Positions 4,693 through 7,364 of a stretch of DNA of 7,364 nucleotides are shown here, piece by piece (the stretch's first letter is position 1; the number at the start of each line of letters is the position of its first letter). The notes under the pieces are model-generated. The model had not been told where the DNA came from and made no database searches. It saw only the letters and a list, made by a program, of their open reading frames with translations. The DNA comes from Chloroflexota bacterium (GTDB lineage: Bacteria > Chloroflexota > Anaerolineae > UBA4142). Location: positions 1 to 7,364 of the forward strand of contig JAMCRS010000237.1 of NCBI GenBank assembly GCA_023380675.1, given 5' to 3'. The position numbers and the translations under genes are program-made.

Positions 4693-5124
4693 GTGAGCAC
4701 GGGGAAATCTAACAAAGGCGCTAGACCTATTGCGAGCGTTCCAACACGGACACGTGCCTCGCGCGCCCGGCGTCGACTGTTGGCTCCGGTTGCTCCTCAC
4801 GGATATCCCCCGATCAAAGAAACTCTCCCGGAGGTCGTGCGACGCATTGCACGATCACTCAACCCTGAAAAGATCATGCTGTTTGGCTCGCACGCCTATG
4901 GAGATCCGGGGCCCGACAGCGACGTCGATCTGCTCGTCGTGTTAAACTCGAGAACGACGCCCAAGGATCGCTATCTGACCGTGTGCCGCCTCCTAAGGCC
5001 GCGGCCTTTTCCGGTCGACCTCATAGTCAAGACTCCACGAGAGGTCGAGACAGCGCTCAAGCGCGGCGACCCGTTCTTGAGGGAGATCGTCGACCGCGGC
5101 CGAGTCCTGTATGAGCGATCCTAG
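4693..5124 (+). CDS. MNT-family nucleotidyltransferase, partner of a HEPN toxin
   Basis: The 143-residue product carries the minimal nucleotidyltransferase signature: GSHAYG (residues 65-70), DSDVDLLVV with D77 and D79, and a third acidic residue D109 in VDLIV. MNT proteins of this size act as antitoxins for adjacent HEPN ribonucleases; in characterised pairs they transfer AMP from ATP onto the HEPN protein and silence it. The HEPN gene follows with a 14-nt overlap, as expected for such an operon, but it is truncated. The domain proper begins around residue 43 (ETLPEVVRRIARSL). Residues 1-38 are an unusual basic, Ser/Arg-rich extension (TRASRARRR). I kept the GTG at 4693 because AAGGG lies about ten bases upstream. 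A TTG at codon 30 would give a more typical length but has no ribosome site. All catalytic residues visible in the motif are present. Confidence 0.85.
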   Translation: MSTGKSNKGARPIASVPTRTRASRARRRLLAPVAPHGYPPIKETLPEVVRRIARSLNPEKIMLFGSHAYGDPGPDSDVDLLVVLNSRTTPKDRYLTVCRLLRPRPFPVDLIVKTPREVETALKRGDPFLREIVDRGRVLYERS

Positions 5125-5239
5125 CAATCCACTTGATTGGGTCGCAAAGGCTGAGGATGATCTGACTCTGGCCAAGCGCGTCGCCGTACGTGCGCGGTGT
5201 GAGACCAGCGTTTCAGTGGCGTCGCACTCAAGCAGCTAG
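5111..5239 (+). pseudogene. HEPN-domain toxin, truncated after ~28 residues
   Basis: The ATG at 5111 lies within the last codons of the nucleotidyltransferase gene. The product starts MSDPSNPLDWVAKAEDDLTL and continues AKRVAVRA, the usual first helix of HEPN proteins found beside MNT genes (consensus LDWL-KAEEDL-LA). After about residue 28 the similarity ends in a Ser-rich tail (SVSVASHSSS) with TAG at 5237-5239. HEPN toxins of this class are normally ~110-140 residues and need an R-x4-6-H motif in a later helix, which is absent. Homology stops within about 45 bases of the end of the opposing vapC gene, whose stop codon overlaps this one. The arrival of the vapBC pair or a linked deletion probably removed the rest. 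No leftover HEPN 3' end is seen beyond the vapB promoter. Confidence 0.8.
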
Positions 5240-5688
5240 TGCACCTCGGGCGTTCGAACGGCGACACGTATCCCGGCTTTCTCGACCTGTTCGTTGTCCC
5301 ACGTTAGCAGTGGGATCTTGAGCTGATCGGCTAAGGCAACGTACGTTGCATCGGAGCCGCGCAGTCCGAGATCCGCTGCAAGCAGGCTGGCTGCTTGACC
5401 CAAATGCCGATCCAGGGCGATGAGGCGCAGCGTGCGAAGGCGCTGCAGCTGCTGCACGGCTTGACGGGCCAACTCCGGCGCGCCCGTCCGCCTCGAGATG
5501 GCGCCGGCGATTTCAGGCAGTAGCAGCGCCGGAGCGACGACGCGGCCGCCGCATGCCGTAAACGCTTCAAGCCAGTCGCGACTGGCTTGGTGATGTATGT
5601 CTTGCAGCACGAGGCGGCTCACCCACACGCTCGCGTCGACGACGACGGCGGAGGGACGCGCCTCGTCCGCGAGCGTATCCGCGCTCAC
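5236..5688 (-). CDS. vapC: VapC-type PIN-domain ribonuclease toxin (intact)
   Basis: The 150-residue product has the full PIN-domain set of acidic residues: D18 in VVVDASVWV, E59 in LLLPEIAGAI, D113 in LRGSDATYVA and D131 in LLTWDNEQ. VapC proteins are Mg-dependent endoribonucleases that cut specific RNAs when released from VapB. The GTG start at 5688 overlaps the antitoxin stop by 4 nt (GTGA), implying coupled translation in the order antitoxin-toxin. Its stop overlaps that of the truncated HEPN gene on the other strand. It is the paralog of the copy at 1336-1716, which lacks residues 47-71 of this protein. High GC3 and complete motifs suggest it is functional. The RNA target cannot be read from sequence. 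Confidence 0.92.
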   Translation of the reverse strand: MSADTLADEARPSAVVVDASVWVSRLVLQDIHHQASRDWLEAFTACGGRVVAPALLLPEIAGAISRRTGAPELARQAVQQLQRLRTLRLIALDRHLGQAASLLAADLGLRGSDATYVALADQLKIPLLTWDNEQVEKAGIRVAVRTPEVH

Positions 5689-5957
5689 AGCTCACGCCGT
5701 CCGTCGCGCACCGCGTCAAGCGCGGTCGCATTCGCCGGCCAGCGGGCACCAATTTCGGCCGCGAGCTGGTCCAGGTCGCTCCACACTGCCGAGGATTCTT
5801 TGGGCGGGGCCAAATTCTCCGAGACGGGAATCAACCGAGCGATCACCTTGCCACGATACGTGATCTGCACCGCGACGCCCTTGACCCGTACCTGTCGCAC
5901 GATTTCTGTGGCATGTTGTCTGAGCTCGCGCACGCCGACTGTACGCGTGGACCGCAT
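5685..5957 (-). CDS. vapB: VapB-type antitoxin of the Phd/YefM fold
   Basis: This is a 90-residue protein starting MRSTRTVGVRELRQHATEIV, the characteristic N-terminus of Phd/YefM-like DNA-binding antitoxins (V-x-E-L-R-x-x), followed by VQITYRGKVIARLIPV, the beta hairpin of that fold. The acidic and amphipathic C-terminal part (SDLDQLAAEIGARW) should bind and block the toxin. The ATG at 5957 has AAGGAG six bases upstream. It precedes and overlaps vapC by 4 nt. In this family the antitoxin, alone or with the toxin, represses its own promoter, and the GTAAC direct repeat over the -10 box upstream fits such an operator. The paralog at 1713-1937 retains residues 23-90 only. Confidence 0.9.
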   Translation of the reverse strand: MRSTRTVGVRELRQHATEIVRQVRVKGVAVQITYRGKVIARLIPVSENLAPPKESSAVWSDLDQLAAEIGARWPANATALDAVRDGRREL

Positions 5958-5984
5958 CTCGTTCTCCTTGTGGCTACGTTTGTA

Positions 5985-6018
5985 GTAACATTGTAACGGA
6001 TGGATGGACTTGTGTCAA
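5985..6018 (-). promoter_or_regulatory. vapBC promoter with possible operator
   Basis: On the minus strand TTGACA (6018-6013) and TACAAT (5995-5990) are separated by exactly 17 bp, a near-consensus sigma70-type promoter directly upstream of vapB. A direct repeat, GTTAC-AAT-GTTAC on the minus strand (5997-5985), covers the -10 box and is a candidate autoregulatory site. The broken vapBC copy at 1336-1937 has lost the equivalent region. Confidence 0.75.
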
Positions 6019-6044
6019 GATGCGGCGAACGTCGCCTCTATGTT

Positions 6045-6084
6045 CAAGAAAAGCACGGCCGTCGACATGTCGACGGCCGTGCTT
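6045..6084 (-). terminator. Intrinsic terminator of the methyltransferase gene (perfect 34-bp palindrome)
   Basis: Positions 6051-6084 form a complete palindrome: AAGCACGGCCGTCGAC, AT, then GTCGACGGCCGTGCTT. On the minus strand it is followed by TTTTCTTG, giving a terminator 18 bp after the methyltransferase stop. Only weak T-tract equivalents exist in the plus direction. The stem is unusually long and perfect. Confidence 0.75.
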
Positions 6085-6101
6085 CGCGCCGCCCGCCTCT
6101 C

Positions 6102-6791
6102 TTACTTTTCAATCCAGATCTCGAACCCGATCCCTCCGACGTCGACGCGCGATTTCGGAACGCCGGCGTCCGCCAGGAACTGCTTGATCTGCGCCTGAGT
6201 GTAGGCGCGCCCGAGCAGCATGGTCGAAAACGCGAGTTTCGTGAAGGCGGCGTTGAGCCTGTTCAGACCCATTCCGTCGACCTCGCGATTGATCTCGTCG
6301 GTCGATGCATCCTTGCACAGATCGACCACGAGCGCCTTGCCGTTCGGCCGCAGCACCCGGTTCATCTCGGCCAACGCCTGGGCCGGACGAGTGAAATTCT
6401 TGAACGCGGCCGTGCAGACCACGAAATCGAACGAGGCATCCTCGAACGGCAGGTACGCCGCATCCCCTTGCCTGAAATCGACCTCCACGCCGGCCTGCTT
6501 TGCGTTCTCCCTTTCGATCTCGACAAAGGTCTTGCTGATCTCCAGCCCGGTCACCTTGTACTCGCCGATCTTGGCGATCTCGATCGAAAGGAAACCCGGA
6601 CCTGGCGCAACCTCGAGCACGCGGCCGCCGGCGGGGACGATCTTGGATACGCGCTGCGCCAGCACGTCGAATCCGCGCTGGCCGGTGTTCCGGGCGTACC
6701 ACCGCGCGATCACACCCTCCATGGCGAGTCCTTTGTAGCCTTTGCCGGTCTGCGGCGCCTTGTGCGCGCTCCCGATGATACTCGGTGTCAT
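6102..6791 (-). CDS. Class I SAM-dependent methyltransferase
   Basis: The 229-residue product has the Rossmann methyltransferase motifs: motif I VLEVAPGPGFL (residues 58-68, SAM glycine loop), an acidic residue after strand 2 (GLEIS, E84), GDAAYLPF (109-116) and FDFVVC (121-126) with the following RP-AL-EM-RVLRPNG block typical of Methyltransf_11/25 proteins. The substrate is not predictable. An N-terminal region of about 55 residues and a C-terminal QIKQFLADAGV segment flank the core. ATG at 6791 is supported by GAGGAG six to seven bases upstream. The gene is monocistronic, with its own terminator 18 bp after the stop. A long frame on the opposite strand is its shadow. Very high GC3, like maeB, marks it as host backbone rather than island DNA. 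Confidence 0.9.
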   Translation of the reverse strand: MTPSIIGSAHKAPQTGKGYKGLAMEGVIARWYARNTGQRGFDVLAQRVSKIVPAGGRVLEVAPGPGFLSIEIAKIGEYKVTGLEISKTFVEIERENAKQAGVEVDFRQGDAAYLPFEDASFDFVVCTAAFKNFTRPAQALAEMNRVLRPNGKALVVDLCKDASTDEINREVDGMGLNRLNAAFTKLAFSTMLLGRAYTQAQIKQFLADAGVPKSRVDVGGIGFEIWIEK

Positions 6792-6849
6792 TCTGATCTC
6801 CTCTCGTGTGGTGTTGACTCCGTTGTATCATTCGAGAGGGTGAGCGCGC

Positions 6850-6868
6850 ATCACCCAAAGCGGGTGAT
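6850..6868. repeat. 7-bp inverted repeat upstream of the methyltransferase
   Basis: ATCACCC (6850-6856) and GGGTGAT (6862-6868) flank a 5-nt spacer (AAAGC). It lies about 60 bp upstream of the methyltransferase start codon, roughly where a promoter or operator would be. It could be a regulator site for that gene or a simple hairpin; no T tract follows. Confidence 0.35.
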
Positions 6869-6911
6869 TGGGTAGGTGAAGTTGGTAGTCACCCATATTA
6901 ACGGAGCGGAG

Positions 6912-7076
6912 ATGCCTAGGTACAAGGAATCGGGCAGGGAATGGGCTTTCACATACTGGCAGGACAACGGCTGGCTTGACCCTCGGCGGACTTGTTACGC
7001 CGAAGAGCACACCAGCCGTCTCAAGGTATCGCTTGCGCGCCTCGTCGGCGCTGCGATCGCGCCGCTTTTCGCCTGA
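6912..7076 (+). CDS. Possible small protein of 54 residues
   Basis: The ATG at 6912 has GGAG with a 5-nt spacer. The product starts MPRYKESGREWAFTYWQDNG, has two more Trp/Cys features (GWLDPRRTCYAEEH), ends with a short hydrophobic segment (LARLVGAAIAPLFA) and stops at TGA 7074-7076. An open frame on the opposite strand (6828-7100) is equally long, and third-position bias does not settle the question. No family recognised; this may be a remnant. Confidence 0.25.
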   Translation: MPRYKESGREWAFTYWQDNGWLDPRRTCYAEEHTSRLKVSLARLVGAAIAPLFA

Positions 7077-7130
7077 TGTAGCGAGCGAGATCGTGCGCAT
7101 CCGCGTCGGCCTGACCGGCGCCGCCGGCCG

Positions 7131-7166
7131 AAAAACTGTGACCCCGCTCCGGCATTTAGAGCGGGG
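7131..7166 (-). terminator. Intrinsic terminator of the membrane-protein gene
   Basis: On the minus strand CCCCGCTC (7166-7159) pairs with GAGCGGGG (7149-7142) around a 9-nt loop, followed after TCACAG by five T (7135-7131). It lies 15-50 bp downstream of the stop codon at 7181-7183. Confidence 0.7.
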
Positions 7167-7180
7167 TTGTGGATGGAAGA

Positions 7181-7364
7181 CTAGGTCTTGGCGATGTTCT
7201 TGAGCTGATCGGCCGTCGCTCGCGTATTGGCTTCCAACGCGATCAGGACGTCGACCAGTTCGGCAAAGGCGTACAGGAACAGAAAGTATAGAACGCCGAC
7301 AAAGATCGCAAAGAGCCCGGTGATCGCGCCGCCGATGGCGCCGCCCAGCGCCGGGACAAGCGCG
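7181..7364 (-). CDS. C-terminus of a small membrane protein (5' partial)
   Basis: The minus-strand frame is open from the right edge and ends with TAG at 7183-7181. The 60 visible residues begin with a Gly/Ala-rich stretch (ALGGAIGGAITGLF) that runs into a hydrophobic membrane segment (FAIFVGVLYFLFLYAFAEL), then a short amphipathic helix (LVDVLIALEANTRATADQLK). This layout, with a hydrophobic pair followed by a terminal helix carrying E-x-N-T-R, resembles small DUF4282-like or related two-helix inner-membrane proteins, but the fragment is too short for a firm family. GC3 bias is strong and a terminator follows. Confidence 0.7.
   Translation of the reverse strand, partial: ALVPALGGAIGGAITGLFAIFVGVLYFLFLYAFAELVDVLIALEANTRATADQLKNIAKT

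Noticed and set aside
6000..6875. Long plus-strand open frame of 291 codons over the methyltransferase
   Set aside because: It is antisense to a methyltransferase with clear SAM motifs, ribosome site and terminator; the translation is Arg/His-rich with no motif, as expected for a GC-rich shadow frame. A minus-strand frame at 6109-6858 is likewise an Arg-rich shadow.
6828..7100. 90-codon minus-strand frame upstream of the methyltransferase
   Set aside because: No ribosome site or recognisable motif; it overlaps the likely regulatory region of the methyltransferase and competes with an equally weak plus-strand ORF.
1..7364. tRNA, rRNA, CRISPR array, transposase or integrase
   Set aside because: No T-arm consensus with acceptor pairing, no regularly spaced repeats with unique spacers, and no recombinase motif were found on either strand.

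Overview
The window looks like chromosomal DNA of a high-GC, probably Gram-negative, environmental bacterium. Core genes (malic enzyme, methyltransferase) have strongly GC-rich third codon positions and Shine-Dalgarno starts, and GTG starts are common. The octamer-repeat spacer and REP-like element are the kind of spacer DNA I associate with Gemmatimonadota and similar soil or sediment lineages, but that placement is a guess. No tRNA, rRNA, CRISPR array or recognisable transposase was found.

Layout. 1-797 (+): 3' end of an NADP-type malic enzyme (maeB), covering its C-terminal phosphotransacetylase-like domain; the stop codon lies inside a degenerate 8-bp tandem repeat (785-880). 798-1335: spacer with that repeat, a REP-like imperfect palindrome and a perfect 12-bp hairpin. 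1336-1937 (-): a decayed VapBC-type toxin-antitoxin pair. The PIN toxin has a clean 25-codon deletion removing a catalytic Glu, and the antitoxin lacks its N-terminal DNA-binding part. 1759-2262 (-): an unrecognised small gene whose 3' end runs out of frame into the antitoxin remnant. Its start region is overlapped by a candidate (+) strand small RNA (promoter 2222-2250, terminator 2292-2329). 2330-3300: almost 1 kb without a convincing gene.

3305-4480 (+): a promoter, a short leader ending in a strong intrinsic terminator, then an apparent operon of unrecognised exported proteins, the first apparently frameshifted. Third positions here are less GC-rich than in the flanking genes, which suggests acquisition. 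4578-5239 (+): a 36-residue ORF, a MNT-family nucleotidyltransferase and the first ~28 residues of a HEPN partner that is cut off. 5236-5957 (-): an apparently intact VapBC pair, paralogous to the broken one, with a consensus sigma70-type promoter and a possible operator. 6102-6791 (-): a class I SAM-dependent methyltransferase with a perfect-palindrome terminator. 7181-7364 (-): the C-terminus of a small membrane protein with its own terminator.

The coherent theme of the middle 4 kb is an accessory island with three toxin-antitoxin loci at different stages of decay (one intact, one with both genes damaged, one missing most of its HEPN gene) around an uncharacterised exported-protein operon under a possible attenuator. 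The intact and broken VapBC copies can be read against each other almost residue by residue, so the lesions are well defined from this window alone.
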